41,318 bases of DNA from Folioceros fuciformis (Eukaryota; Anthocerotophyta; Anthocerotopsida; Anthocerotales), in contig JBNGIO010005421.1 in assembly GCA_049999805.1 (NCBI GenBank), positions 1-41,318 of the forward strand, given 5' to 3'. Below, piece after piece: positions 9,259-21,000 of this stretch (position 1 is its first letter; the number at the start of each line of letters is the position of its first letter). The notes under the pieces were generated by a model. The model was not told the DNA's origin. It was given only the letters and a program-made list of their open reading frames with translations, and made no database searches. Position numbers and translations under genes: made by a program.

Positions 9259-12200
9259 TCAAATGTCACATACGATACCCACCTCAATAAGCCGGTCGGC
9301 TGGGATGCCAAGCGCGAATACACCGGAGCGGCAGTTTCTCCTGAGAGCTGCGTACGCTGTGTCCAATACGAACCGGCGCAGCCAGCTGGAACCGGGAGCT
9401 GCCTGTATTTCGGATCGGCCGACAACATGGACTATACCCCGCTCCCGCGCGGAGCGGAGGCAGCTCAGTTCCAAGCCGACGGGTCCTGTCCCCTGGTCCC
9501 CGCCCACCCCCGTGTCCACCTGAAGGAAACGGGTCCCCGAGCCCCGGCGGTGGGTGACCGGGTTTGGGCTTGGTTCCGGTTCTGGCGAAGGGAGTGGGCG
9601 GGGAACAGGAGGCGGTCCCGACAGCAGCAACACCTCGAGCCCCTGTATGACGAGGTCCTCAAGAGCCCTCCCCCGCACGTGCGTGTCAGTGTAGCCATAG
9701 CGCAGCACGCATTGATAGCAATTGCGGACGGGCAGGCGGCGCAGCAGCAGGCGCTCCCCCGGTAGCACGCTGGTGACAGGAACAGGCTTCACGCACACGA
9801 ACACCAAAACCTGGTGGATGGCCGGTAGGCTGCGCAGGAAGTGTGTGAAAGTGGGAGGGACTGAGCTCACCAGTTGGCTGTAGAAGAAGGCTATCCCGGG
9901 CAACGCCACCTGCGACTGTGCGGCACCCACATCTCCAGCCACCGCGTCCATGGCGGCCGTACGCGCACCGTCGTATTTTCGCTTGCTGTCTGACCCGTAG
10001 TGCCAGACGTACATTACAGCGAGCAGGACGCCGCCCAGGAGGAGCGGCACCCATCCCCCTCCTGGCACCTTCACCAGCGCCGAGCTCAGGTACACGGCCT
10101 CCCCGCATCCGAACACTGCCACGAAGAGAGCCGCGCAGAAGGGGTGCCACACCCACACAACCACCATCACCAGCGCCACCAGCAGGCTGGTGATGAGCAT
10201 CACCGACACCACCGCGATGCCTGCACCGACACAGCTGCCCCTATCACGTGACCACGCTGTCTCTCTCTCCTCACGTGCTCACGTGAGGCTGGGAGCCCCC
10301 CCTTCCCTCATCGCGTGACCCTGGGAGCCCCCCCCTCTTCTCTCATCGAGTGACCCCATCTCGTGATGACTGCCTATTTTATACACATGTGTGCTACAGT
10401 GCAGTGCAGTACATGTTTGCTCCCCTGCTCCGCGTGTTTGCAGCATGCTGGGTTGTCCGTCCGCATTTGCCCACAGATGTCGCCTGAGGGGGCGAGACGC
10501 ACATCGAGGAAGGAGGACGGCAAGGTGCGGTGCGCAGGGAGGGGGGGAGGACGAGAGCACGGGACCAGGCAGAAAGCACGTACCGTATGCGTGGCCCAGG
10601 GCGTTGGCGGAGCGGAAGCCCGCGACGACGGCGATGGAGAGCAGCATGAGCATGTAGTTCACCTCGGGAATGTAGATCTGGCCCGGCACGGTCTTGGATG
10701 TGTGGATGATTTTGACGCGGGGGAAGCAGCCCAGCGCCATGGTCTGCTTGATGACGGAGAAGGCGCCGGAGATCATGGCCTGGCTGGCCACGATGGTGGC
10801 CAGAGTGGCCATCACCAGAGTGGGCCAGTACATGGCCTTGGGCACGGCTTTGTAGAAGGCCGCCGCCACGTTCTCGGGGTGGATGCTCAGGTACGCGGCC
10901 TGTCCGAAGTAGGCCAGGATCAAGCTCGGGTATACTACACCTGTGAAGGCCATCTGCACACGAGCAGAGCAGCAGCATCGATGTTTAGGGTTTATGGGTT
11001 AGGGTTAGGGTTAGGGTTGCGGAGTTAGAGCAGAGCTCACCTGGATGGATGTCTTGGAGAAGTGGCCTAGGTCGGCGAACATGGCCTCCGTGCCTGTGAT
11101 GCACAGCACCACGCCGCCGAGCTCCGTCCACCCCTGCTTCTTCTTCTTGAGGAAGAATTTGATGGCGTGGTGCGGGCCTACGGCTCGGAAGATGCTGGGT
11201 TGGTACTTGGCGATGTTGTAGGTGCCCAGGGAGCCGATGAGGAGCAGCCAGGTGACGACGATGGGGGCGAAGAGGAAGCCTACTTTGTCTGTGCCCTTGC
11301 TTTGGAGCAGGAAGAGGGCCAGGAGGATGGCGCATGTTATGAGCACCACCGTGTCTGCATGGGGGGAGGAGAGGACGGGTGGTGTCACGTACATGAGTGA
11401 GTAGCTTGATCATCATTTCTGCATCGTCAGGAAGGAGGGCTTCGTGTTACAGGGGGGCAGGAGGTGGGCATACTCTTGCCCAGATGTGGAGCTTGCACTT
11501 GGATTCCTTCCACGGCGGAGAGAACTGCGCGCACAGCAACCACGCAGCCAGGCAGAGGAGTGGTGATTTGAGTGAGTCAGGTGGTTGCAGTACATGTCAA
11601 GCGTTTGGAGAGAGAGAGACACAGGGCTGCTGCATAATGTCACGCAATGTTTAATGGAAGCCAAGGGGGAACGGGGAACTCACCAGAGATGGCTGGAGTG
11701 AGAATGCCGTCTCCTACTACCATGGAGCTTCCCAGCATGACGAACAGTAGCAACGCTTTCTTCAACACTTTGCTCTTCTCCAGTAGTAATCTGACCTTGG
11801 GAGTTGCGCCTACGGAGCGCCTGCGGCTGTAGTTTGCCAGCTGCGTGTCGGAGGTGTGCTGCGAGGCGAGAAGGCTGCATCTGGCATGCCTGCAGAGCAA
11901 AGTATACAATGCAGCAGTTCCTCCTGTTAAAGCAGGAGCACGAACGAGGCTGCTATCAGCAGCCTGAAAGAGGAAGCCCGAAGGTGTTAGTTTTGGGGGT
12001 GGCGTCGAGCAAGATGCTAGGTCTGCAAGGGCAGGATAGAGTTCTCACCTTCGCCGTTGTCGTCGGCGTTTAGGACGATGAAGACGTACTTGAGCAGACC
12101 GATCAGCGTGAGAGTCCAGAAGATGAGTGACATGGCGCCCAGTACCTCCACCCTCTCAACGGCAGTGTCTGCGAATGTGGATGAGAAGACGTAAAGTGGG

Positions 12201-12426
12201 GACGTTCCCAAGTCTCCGTAGATTACTCCCATGCTCTGATAAGCAAGCAGCAGGACCCTGTATTTCGAAGCTTCAGTCTGCAAGACAAGGACTTGCACCG
12301 TGAGAGACACAGGGCTGTCTTGGTGGTTGCACCCGACGAAAACATTCTGTGGCAACCCCAGTCTCCAGTTGTTCTGCCACCTACCTCGCTGAGAGTGACT
12401 GTCTGTGCTACGCTCTCCAACTCCAT
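9259..12426 (-). CDS. KUP: KUP/HAK/KT potassium transporter
   Basis: Seven coding exons on the minus strand (12426-12385, 12277-12049, 11923-11684, 11524-11474, 11354-11041, 10953-10584, 10220-9259) close in frame to 735 aa, the usual family length. All introns are GT-AG. Signature parts in order: [16 protein letters not shown] (residues about 26-41), [55 protein letters not shown], a block of membrane helices, and the cytosolic C-terminal domain ending with [20 protein letters not shown]. The family carries K+ (with H+) across plasma or vacuolar membranes. The C-terminal domain has a Pro/Glu-rich stretch ([14 protein letters not shown]). The start has an in-frame stop upstream and no other ATG. 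It is head-to-head with the LHC gene, 955 bases apart. Confidence 0.93.
10985..11018 (+). repeat. Interstitial telomere-like repeat in a KUP intron
   Basis: The plus strand reads TTTAGGG, TTTATGGG, then GGGTTAGGGTTAGGGTTAGG before degenerating into TTGCGGAG. It lies in the intron between KUP coding exons 5 and 6 (10954-11040). The last units are the six-base TTAGGG form rather than the usual plant seven-base TTTAGGG. Confidence 0.85.
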
Positions 12427-13381
12427 TTCCGGAGGAATCTTTTGGAGCTCCGACGTCTCAGCACTGTTCAGTTTCGCACAGCAAAGTCAGACCCACCTTA
12501 ATGCAACCGAAAGACTTCATATGACAACAAGTTCACCAGGTATGTCCAGAGTTGAATCTCCACCTCCATGAAATACTCGACCTTCCCTTCTCCACCGACC
12601 CATTCTCCAGGCTGTCAATGTGCTCATCATCTTGTGTGTCAACTTGGTCCATGTCACCCCAACCAACCAGTTTCTGAACTCGGAAACTCAACTCTATGGG
12701 GGAGCTTCCGTGTGTCGCATCAAGCTATCGGCCATGGCACCTGATCTGTATGTACTCCAAGCGGCACCTCAGTGCAACCATCTCCACGAACAGTCTTGTC
12801 ATTTCCACCGCATCATCTTCCAGACACATCACAAAGAAGCCCCACGGGGTCGAAGAGGGAACGCCGCGCTGGTTGCAGTTCCACCCAAGTCCAGTTCTCT
12901 TGCACTCCAGCCTGCCACAACAAGCGAACTTTTCACCCCCATGCATCCTCCTTCCAGCCCAATTGCTTCCCCGGTTACAGATCCAGAGACGGGGGAGAGC
13001 CATTGTCTCAAACCCTAGAGCTGGGCACCGGGAGTTGGCATGAAGATGGGAATCGGACTGACCCAATCCGTCCAGAATCCAGCCAACCGCAAGACACCAG
13101 AACTGTTGGATCACAGCCAACTGTCAGGCGGTCTAGCCGGGTAAAGCCAGCCTCACTACGGCCGACACCAGCGGCGGTTATCCCTGTCCCCGGCCCCGGA
13201 ACCTGCAAGTACAGTAACCTGCCCGTCTCCTTGGGGGCCGCATCTCTGCTAGAAAATGTAAGAAGACTGGAAGTGTCAAGATAAAAGAAAGTAAGGTGTC
13301 GGTGTGTACTCAATTCTGTTTTTCGTAGAAGCTTCCGTGAAGCCGAAAGTGAGTTGGAGCTCGTGTTGAAGCTTTTTGGCG
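12427..13381. other. Shared upstream region of KUP and the LHC gene
   Basis: The two start codons diverge over 955 bases. Frames of 130-170 codons on either strand here lack any family resemblance and overlap one another. The region should contain both promoters and leaders. An additional untranslated KUP exon could exist but none can be defined. Confidence 0.5.
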
Positions 13382-14260
13382 ATGGCGGGAGGGGTTGTTC
13401 TAGGCCCTGTGACGCTCGCCGCCGCCGCCTGCCCGGCGCCTTGCGTAAGGGAACGCACCCGGCCAGGCCGTTCGCGATGGCATTGCCGAGCGGCAGTGCC
13501 GTCAGAAGAGGGGGGAAACGACGCAATGACGGATGTAGGTCTGGACGATGTCTTCAGCTTGATTGCGCAAGCACAGGAGGCATTCCCTGATGGACGGCCG
13601 CCTGAGGAGCTGGTGGCGGCGGACTTGACAGCAACTTCCACGAAGCTGCGGCGGGCTTCCACTCCGGCCTCCCGTTGGTACAGCGTCTATGGCCGTTCCG
13701 TGCCTCCGTCGCAGGACGCGCGCTCTGTCTTCTACGGTCCTCGCAGGCCGAAATGGCCTGGCCCAATCCCAGCTTACCTGCGCGGGGAGTTTCCGGGAGA
13801 TTACGGCATGGATCCGCTCGGCCTGGCCCGAGACCCTGCCACATTCAAGCAGCTGAGAGGGAAGGAAGTCATGAACGGCCGCTGGGCCATGCTCGGGGTG
13901 GTAGGGTGCCTGTTGCCGGAGATTCTGCAGCCTGGTGACGGCGGGGTTTGGTTCATTGCTGCCAGGGAGCATTTTGCGAGTCATCCTGGTGTGCTGGAAG
14001 TGGGATTGATTTTGTTTCTGGTAGCTTCTGAGCTTGCGAGAGCCGTGGGGATTGAGGGCTTGAACGGGATTCATCCGGGTGGCAAGGCTTTCGATCCGTT
14101 AGGGTTCGGGATCGAGGATGAATCTAATGCAGAGCTTAAGACGAAGGAGATAGAGAATGGGAGACTAGCAATGTCCGCCATGGCTGGCCTGTTTGCACAG
14201 GCTCTTGTCACTGAAGTCGGGCCTATCCAAAACTTGATAGGAATTTTGCAGCGCAGTTAG
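13382..14260 (+). CDS. Chlorophyll a/b-binding protein, LHCB9-type candidate
   Basis: A single exon encodes 292 aa. ATG at 13382 is the first of the frame. An Ala/Arg-rich N-terminus is a plausible chloroplast transit peptide. The mature part begins LHCII-like (YGPRRPKWPGPIPAYL, GEFPGDYGMDPLGLARDP). Helix B has KEVMNGRWAML (Glu162, Asn165, Arg167), helix C ELARAVG (Glu217, Arg220), helix A KEIENGRLAM (Glu256, Asn259, Arg261), with HPGGKAFDPLGFG before it. These are chlorophyll ligands of the family. Asn165 sits where LHCII has His68, the chlorophyll 603 ligand; Asn there is known from red-shifted LHCA3/LHCA4 and, as I recall, moss LHCB9. The lumenal loop is short and the protein stops soon after GPIQNL. 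A nuclear antenna protein is certain; the LHCB9 label is tentative. Confidence 0.85.
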   Translation: MAGGVVLGPVTLAAAACPAPCVRERTRPGRSRWHCRAAVPSEEGGNDAMTDVGLDDVFSLIAQAQEAFPDGRPPEELVAADLTATSTKLRRASTPASRWYSVYGRSVPPSQDARSVFYGPRRPKWPGPIPAYLRGEFPGDYGMDPLGLARDPATFKQLRGKEVMNGRWAMLGVVGCLLPEILQPGDGGVWFIAAREHFASHPGVLEVGLILFLVASELARAVGIEGLNGIHPGGKAFDPLGFGIEDESNAELKTKEIENGRLAMSAMAGLFAQALVTEVGPIQNLIGILQRS

Positions 14261-14559
14261 CGGACGGGTTAGGTTTCCGGTGATTACTTGTAGATAATGT
14301 CTTGGGGATGGATGACATGGACGAAAGCTATCAACAAGCATTTTGCTTCTACAGATGGGGTGCAGAGTAGGTGAGTGCAGGCCCCGCTGTTGGATTTCGG
14401 CACAACGGATCTGTCAACATATCTTATTCCAGTCTTCGGTCTTGTTAGTGAAGAGACAGGTAACAAGCTGTTCGCTAAGAGAAAAGGAACGATGTAATAG
14501 GATGGAACTTTAATAAGTCTCCTTCCCTGTCTCCACAGGACGAGTATCCACACTTACAC
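14261..14559. other. 3' flank of the LHC gene
   Basis: No coding signal is visible. It likely contains the LHC 3' untranslated region. Confidence 0.4.
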
Positions 14560-15400
14560 ATGCCCCGCAAGAGGCACACAAACATCACAGAATTAGGTGC
14601 AGCCATCTCTGCTCACATAGCACTGAACAATCGCAGGGTTTCCTGGCCTATGCCCTGGTGGAAGAACCCTGCTATCATGACATCGCAGTTCACGTTACCA
14701 ATTCCTTCCCACAAAGTCCATGGAGGATTCGCTGGGCAACTTCCAAGCTCCCGCTCTTTGCATACATGTCCACCAAGCCCTACAGACAAACAAATCTGGC
14801 TCAACGCCACTGGCCACACATCTGCATGCACCTGTTGCCCAGTTTCCAAAGTTTAATCCCCTTGCACAAGCTCGAACGGCCGCCACAAACACATGACCAT
14901 CTGGCTTTACGTTGAGCCCCAGCATCCGATGATACAGCTGTATGCCTGCTTCTCTTCTCCATACTTCACATACGCAGAAATGGTGGAAGACTACATGAAG
15001 CCATCAGGTACAGCTACCTACCATTGCAAACACATTAAATTTGTGATGAATACACTCGCAGGATGTGATTGCACAGGGAAGTATTCGACTAGCACCCGAT
15101 ACTCACCTTGAAAGCATGGACTCTGCGACCTAAAACAATATCCCTCTTCATCACAAATTTTCCTCAACACCATGAAAGACAGATCTCGAAATATAACGCC
15201 CTCCTCCCTATTTGCACCATATCACCCAAAGCCTTAGCAGCTTCTATCACACGGCCCCGCTCACAAAGCCTGCTTACAGTTTCAGCAGGCACGCCAATTG
15301 CATACCCTGCAGACCTAATCCTGCGAGCATGGGTCGCCATATTCCAGCTTCTGGCCACTGCCCCGAACTGGCTTTCCTGCAAAGGTGCTGCAACTCGTAG
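14560..15400 (-). pseudogene. PLS-type PPR gene remnant, copy 1
   Basis: Successive minus-strand pieces in different frames match an organellar pentatricopeptide repeat protein: GVPAETVSRLCERGRVIEAA (near 15300-15225), ALYFEICLSW then LGRRVHAFK (near 15110-15135), SSTISAYVKYGEE (near 14970), NVKPDGHVFVAAVRACARG (near 14920-14860), SGVEPDLFVC, LVDMYAKSGSLEVAQRILHG (near 14780-14720) and NVNCDVMIAGFFHQGIGQET (near 14690-14630). Stops and frameshifts separate them and no editing or DYW domain is seen. A second fragment of the same gene family lies at 23945-24510. Related PPR proteins edit organellar RNA; this copy is dead. Confidence 0.75.
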
Positions 15401-15899
15401 CTTCCGCGTTTGCCTTCAGCTGGTTCCTGGACATCATAGTCACGAGAGAGGAAGAAATTAAGTCAGTATCTGTTAATCCACCAGGTTCTTCGGTCCAGGG
15501 ATAGATAAAGCCGTTCCCTCGGAGGATCCAGCTGTACTTGAGCGCCTTGTGCGTGACTCGAGACGTTTTCAGTCCGAGGGATTTGCTCTCCGGTGCGGTG
15601 GGGTCTTGTTTTGCATCCCAGCAACCCGACTGCTGCAGGGATCTCAAGCCAAAGCAGCTGCAGCTAGCATTGGATCCCCAGTGCCTTACATATGCTGCAG
15701 TGAACTGGTGAAATTCAAGATGCGTCTTCCGCACTGGTTAGCGACGTGAGCAGATGAAATATTGCAGTTCCCACGGCCGATTGTCTTAAGCTGCACAAGG
15801 CATGCTTTGCTGTTTGGCTGGTGTACAGCCTGCGTAGCGGGAGGCATGCAGGACTGTCCTGTAAAGGTCTTGGATTGAGTGGTCAGCAGGGACAAAAAC

Positions 15900-16040
15900 T
15901 TGGTTAAAATCCGACCTCTGTCTAGCTGTCCTCCATCTCTGCCTTTTTCTATACTGACTATCATTGCAAGACCTTGCCGGTGAGTTGCTTTCACCCTTTC
16001 GTTCGTTCCTTCCCTGACTTCAGTAGACGCGGTCGCTGTG
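15900..16040 (-). pseudogene. Caspase p20 N-terminal fragment (copy C)
   Basis: The minus strand encodes THRQGLAMIVSIEKGRDGGQ then LDRGRI, which aligns with GHRRGLAMIVSMEDHRHGGQ then VDRGRL of the intact Roco-caspase gene (18042-22338). DNA similarity extends upstream to about 16035 (GTTCCTTCCCTGACTTCAGT in both). The catalytic His and Cys segments are absent, so it is a short broken duplicate, with the duplicated spacer (16093-16267) just upstream. Confidence 0.75.
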
Positions 16041-16092
16041 AATGACTTTGGACATGATGGTTCCTTCCCTGAGGTTCTCCACACACAGTACT

Positions 16093-16267
16093 GAGGCAAA
16101 AGTTTTCTAAGCTGCTGCTTCCACCTTTCCTTCCCTCCCCACTTGTCACCTGAGGACAGAACATGACTGTTGCTACACTGCACCTTGCAGGAGAGATGCC
16201 TTCCTTCACATGGAAGGTGGGTCTATGGACCGTAGGATCCCACCACCTGAGTTCTGCTCAGCTCAGC
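16093..16267 (-). repeat. Duplicated spacer, copy 1
   Basis: This stretch matches 22991-23160 in the same orientation. Shared words include AGCTGCTGCTTCCA, GATGCCTTCCTT, the TGGAAGG near the middle and CACCTGAG near the end. In both places it lies next to a caspase-module fragment, so it probably is the old intergenic segment between tandem gene copies. Confidence 0.75.
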
Positions 16268-18041
16268 TTGGCTCCCAGCCCATTCATCGTCATCCCTTCC
16301 TTTGGACCTTTTTCCTCTGAAATAGACTGCCCGTCTGGGTTGCTTCAAATCCCACATTGTACGTACCTCGAAAATATACATCATGCCTGCCAAAGCGAAA
16401 AAAGTCAGATTGCGTATTCGAATCAGAAACAGTCTGTATGACGTTTCCTTCTGAATTGTGTGTGCATCAAAAGGTCTGCCTCCCGTTGTACTCAGGTGAG
16501 CTCAGCTATCGTAAACATAAAGGCGAGCACGCTGAAGGGTGTAGAGGGCGATTCGTCGGCAGAGCGTAGGGAAGGAGTACACAAACTACCGTCCACTACC
16601 CATACAAACTATGCAATTCTCCCATTCACACAAACTATACAAACTATGCAACTCTCCCATTCACACAAGATATGCAATTATCCTATTCAGTGTGTGTGCC
16701 AAACAAGGAGCAAACGAGGAGAGAAAAAACAGTTTCACCCTCCACATTGTCGGAAGACAAACCCTCAATTCGTGGACCCCGTCCGCCGAATGCTCCAGGT
16801 AGAAAGGGCCCTGTTCTGAATAAGCTCTAGTCCTCTCCACTTTCAGCCTGTTAGGAACCTTTCGACCTGAGATTGTCTGCTGGTCATGGTAGGGCGTAGA
16901 AGAAATTCCTTCTGCACTTCCTCATTTGAGCATGATGTCATTGGCATTGCCCCGGTCATGAACTTATGTTAGCCGTCAGTGGAGGGGTCAGGTATCCGAT
17001 TGGAGCGGTGGCAGTGCAAGACAGGCCAGGTCGAACGGGCCGTTCTGTTGCAAGGCTGGCATCCATGTTCCACATCTCCGCCCTACAAGAGCTCCAGTCA
17101 CAACACAACACAGCACTGTGCCTTTGGCGGGCCGGTACATCAGTCAGAAGGAGAGACAAGTTGGCTTGCTGACTGGCCAAGTTGTCTAACTTCTGCAGCC
17201 AGCCATCAGGGATGAGAATCTGCATTTGTGCGGCAACGCCTTACACATTACTATTCAGCGAGCCGAAATGAGTCGCGCAGCCCGGTCAATGAAACATCTG
17301 CCTACCAACACCGAGATACGCCACGTTCACAATTCCCCTTGACATCCAGCGCGATCGAGAACGTTGTTAGCCGCTGCTGAGCGGCACACGAACATTACAC
17401 ACCGTACATGTACACATGTCGGTCAGTGTTTAGTGGAGAGAACGGGCTTTATTGATAGAGGAAGAGAGAGAAGGGCGTGGTCCAGACCAGGATAATAGAC
17501 GGCGACAGCACCAAACCCATAACGTGCTACCAACCCTAATTCAGTTATGAAAAACCGCTGCGTGCTGCCTGGTATCACTGTGACACGAAGGCACAAGCCT
17601 CGACGCCAGTTCAGACAGGGACATGCTGTCTCCGCTTTGCTTTTGACTGGTCGGGAATGGAAGATGAAGCATACATCCTCACGCCAGTGTACAGAACAAT
17701 GTAAACACCAGAAGTTCAGACCCCAAACTTGGACTTGCTTCTTGAAACCAACACCTCCCAGGTGTGTACAAACACAGCACCATCTTCCCTCCCTACACAT
17801 GGCCTCCACGACCCATCATCTGATCATCCACACCATGACAAGACCCTGTGAGAGAACGTTCTTGCCGAACAGGCAGAGAACGGGAGGAGACGAGAGAAGG
17901 TCGGATCAGAAGCAGTTTGACACAACAACAAACAGGCAGTACAGTCTGTAGCTAGAGTGACACTTGATACCTCACACTTGATGGAAGGCAATACACGCTC
18001 CTCACGCTAGCCAACCAGGCATGCGTAGAGAATGGAGTGAT
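16268..18041. other. No gene seen between caspase fragment and intact gene
   Basis: About 1.8 kb with only unsupported frames. At 16600-16690 an imperfect short repeat (CAAACTATGCAA, CTCCCATTCACACAA) occurs two to three times. 17783-18041 is the 3' flank of the Roco-caspase gene and recurs, diverged, at 23183-23440, so it is part of the duplicated unit. Confidence 0.5.
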
Positions 18042-21000
18042 TTAAGACCAGTATAGCTTTCCAGTGAGTGAGCTGACGAACTGGGGACACTGCACGTTCT
18101 GCATTTCGGTGACGTCGCGAGTCACTCTTGTTAGAATGCTCATCACATCTTCGGTACGAGAGTGGTCAATGATGGCTCTCACGAAAGCTACGATGAAGTT
18201 TGTGCCTTCCTCCACATTTCTGAAGGATAAATCTCCAGGACTAGTAGAGAAGACGGTGAGAATATCTTTCGCCTGATACAAGGGTCGAGTTCTCTTGTTG
18301 AGACCCTGCCTTCCCTCAACCTCTGACCCCTTGCCTTTGCTGGTAGTGGCAAGGTCGGCGGGGCCCGACCCCTGTGCTTTCATGCTTTTGACAAGACGGC
18401 CAGTTCCTCGACAAGCATTTATGACAACCACCTTAGGCTTGTGCGCCAAATACTTGCATTCAGCGATGGGCTTCAAAATATCTTCTTCAACATTAAGCTT
18501 CTCCGCATTGTCTGGTTCACCTGAGAAAACATACTGCCTTCCGTCTTCATCAGTCCCACCATGGGCGTTCACGCAAAACAGAAAGCAGTCGTCTTCTGCT
18601 AGGTGCGGGACCCTGAGAACGGCTTTCAACCTTGATTTCCCTTCCTTAGGACCGTTCACAACGATATCTATATCAAAATTCAACATCTGGAAGAGAGCTT
18701 CAAGTCGCCCTCTGTCTACCTGTCCTCCATGTCTGTGGTCTTCCATGCTGACAATCATTGCAAGCCCTCTCCGGTGACCTGCTTTCGCCCTTTCGTTTGG
18801 ATATGAATGTTCCTTCCCTAACTTCAGTATGGGCGGTACCTGTGGCTGACTTGTTCCAGCTGAAGGGCCACTCGTTGCGTCGAGGGACGGACGTGGCCCA
18901 CACTGCTGCAAAGCAGACTGCACCTCTTCGCTACTTAACAGATCCCTGGCTTTCTCGTACACAAGGGATAGACCAGCTTCAGGCATTTCTGGCCAGCACC
19001 ATTGATAATCGGAGCAATCCGAGCCGGAGGAAGTCTGCTCTGCATGGCTTTTGTGATGATGTAGAAAGCAATTAATCAAATGCTGGTTGAGAACCGATTG
19101 ACTGTGTCGGTGAATACAGAGTGTGAGCTTCTCCACACACTCAGTCCTGATGATCCCTTCTACTAGTTCAACTCCAGGACTACCTTCAGGAGAGGCACAA
19201 AATGCTCTCAGTTCCGCAACAATACTCTGCTGGAGAAACTGGATCGTTTCGTCTTTGCTCTTGAGTGACCTCATCAAAATGTCCACACGATCCCCAATGT
19301 CCCCGGTCTCGTCCCGAATATCCCCATTGCTCTCCAAAAACACGTCCATACCATCGTAGTTAAATCTGATCAAGTTACGCGCAATGCTATACTGATGAGA
19401 CTGCATACCGCAGAGCGCATCGAACAAGATCTGTCGTAACTTGACCTGCAATGCACAAGCAATGGCCATGTCATAAAACGCAAGAGAGGTTGTATGACTA
19501 ACAAAAGAGACAGCTCAGACGGCAACGTACCTGGAATCTTGGAAAGCAGCCTGGACCGAGAAATGTCTTTGTTTCATCTCGGCATTGTAGCCGCCTGCCT
19601 ACGTAATTGTACTTGGACGCCGCACCACTTTTCCAGTCCAACTGTCGTTTCCCTTGAAGAGCTTTACCTTCGGCGTCATCCAAGGTGAAGGGAACGAAAA
19701 ATCCAGGCCTTGGATTCGCATCATCTCGATAGCACAAGTTTAGTCTCATCATCAATGATACCAAATCTTCAACACGAATCCTGTCGGCCACGTGGGTGTC
19801 CTTGAGGATCCGGGCCAAGGTGTCGTTGAGGAGGTCTTCAGCAACAAATCCACGGTCTCGCGATCTCCCCAAGGAAGGCTGTCCGGCTAGGCGCTCAATG
19901 AGATGGCCCAGGAACGAATGACTGATCCAGTGTGGATTTACCACCACAGCATCTGCATCTGCATCTGCATCTTGGAACCAGATGACCCGGCCTGCATTGT
20001 GCAGATAGGCAAGAATTGCTTGAAGGCGTTGCTCATCATCTTCTTCAACAACCTTTTTGCATCTCTCCTTGGTCACCAGAGGCTGACCTGGATTTTGAGA
20101 TACCCAGTGAGTCAAAGCAGCACTCAATCGATTGCACGCCTTCGGAACCCAAAACAGAGGAAGCGCAAACAGCTCTCGAAAAGATTGGAATAGCTCCTCC
20201 AGCAAAGGCTGCGCAGTCTGTTTAGATCGAGCATCCATGAAGAAAGGCGCTGTCCTGATAAGAAGTACCTCCTTGAAAGTCTTGGCCAAGTCTTCCACGA
20301 CTGGTTGCAGCAGACCAACCAGTAATTTGGCGTCCAGATCCTCCATCCGATCCTTATGAGTGACAACCACAAACACCCGAGGCAAACAGGAACCCACGTT
20401 GCGAGAATTGGAGTGGATGAATCTTAGCCAAAACTTGAAGCCGTTTCTGAACTTGTCCAGCAGCATTTCATCGGACGGAAGGGGTTCACCAGGCTTGTGG
20501 GCATCAAGTGGGTTATATGTGAACAGGAAGACACATGTCTGGTTGAAGCTGGGGAACAAGTAGTCTTGCAGAGCTCGGTAGTGAGCTTGTCCAGCCAGAT
20601 CCCAAATGGTAACTTCCATCTCGTCGTCGTTGCGCAGCACCTCGATTTCTATGCCTTCCGTTCTGGGGACAGTTCCCACCACCTGGTTGGATGATGCGGC
20701 TCCTATGAGTGAAACATCACCGAACCAGGAACCATTCCAAGCTAGAGACATTTGTTCCCACAATTGGACTTGGTTGGCGGATGCGGCGGCTCCTGTAACT
20801 GAAACATCGCCGAACCAGGAACCATTCCAAGCTAGAGACAGTTGTTCCCACAATTGGACTCGCTTGGCTGATGCGGCTCCTGTACAATGTGATGTGTGTG
20901 GTTGCGATGCGCGCCATGCGGTGATCATGGTGTTTCGGAGAGTGGTCTTCCCTGCGTAAGGTGCACCGCACAGGAAAAGGCGGCCGACCCTGGGCTTCAC

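Noticed and set aside
10363-11028. Plus-strand frame of 221 codons
   Set aside because: Antisense to KUP exon 6 and its introns; Gly/Asp-rich composition mirrors the membrane-helix codons.
12725-13120. Minus-strand frame of 131 codons upstream of KUP
   Set aside because: Considered as an extra N-terminal KUP exon, but KUP already has a start with an upstream stop, the sequence matches no known N-terminus, and it overlaps plus-strand frames of equal quality.
13502-14074. Minus-strand frame of 190 codons
   Set aside because: Antisense shadow of the LHC gene.
18295-18777. Plus-strand frame of 160 codons
   Set aside because: Antisense shadow of the caspase p20 region.
18042-19445. Reading the C-terminal protease as a type I/II/III metacaspase
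   Set aside because: The GINY..L.GCVND start expected of metacaspases is absent, while the p10 SFRN..GTNF pocket and the terminal LTGKLYW-type strand favour a caspase; final word belongs to a profile search.
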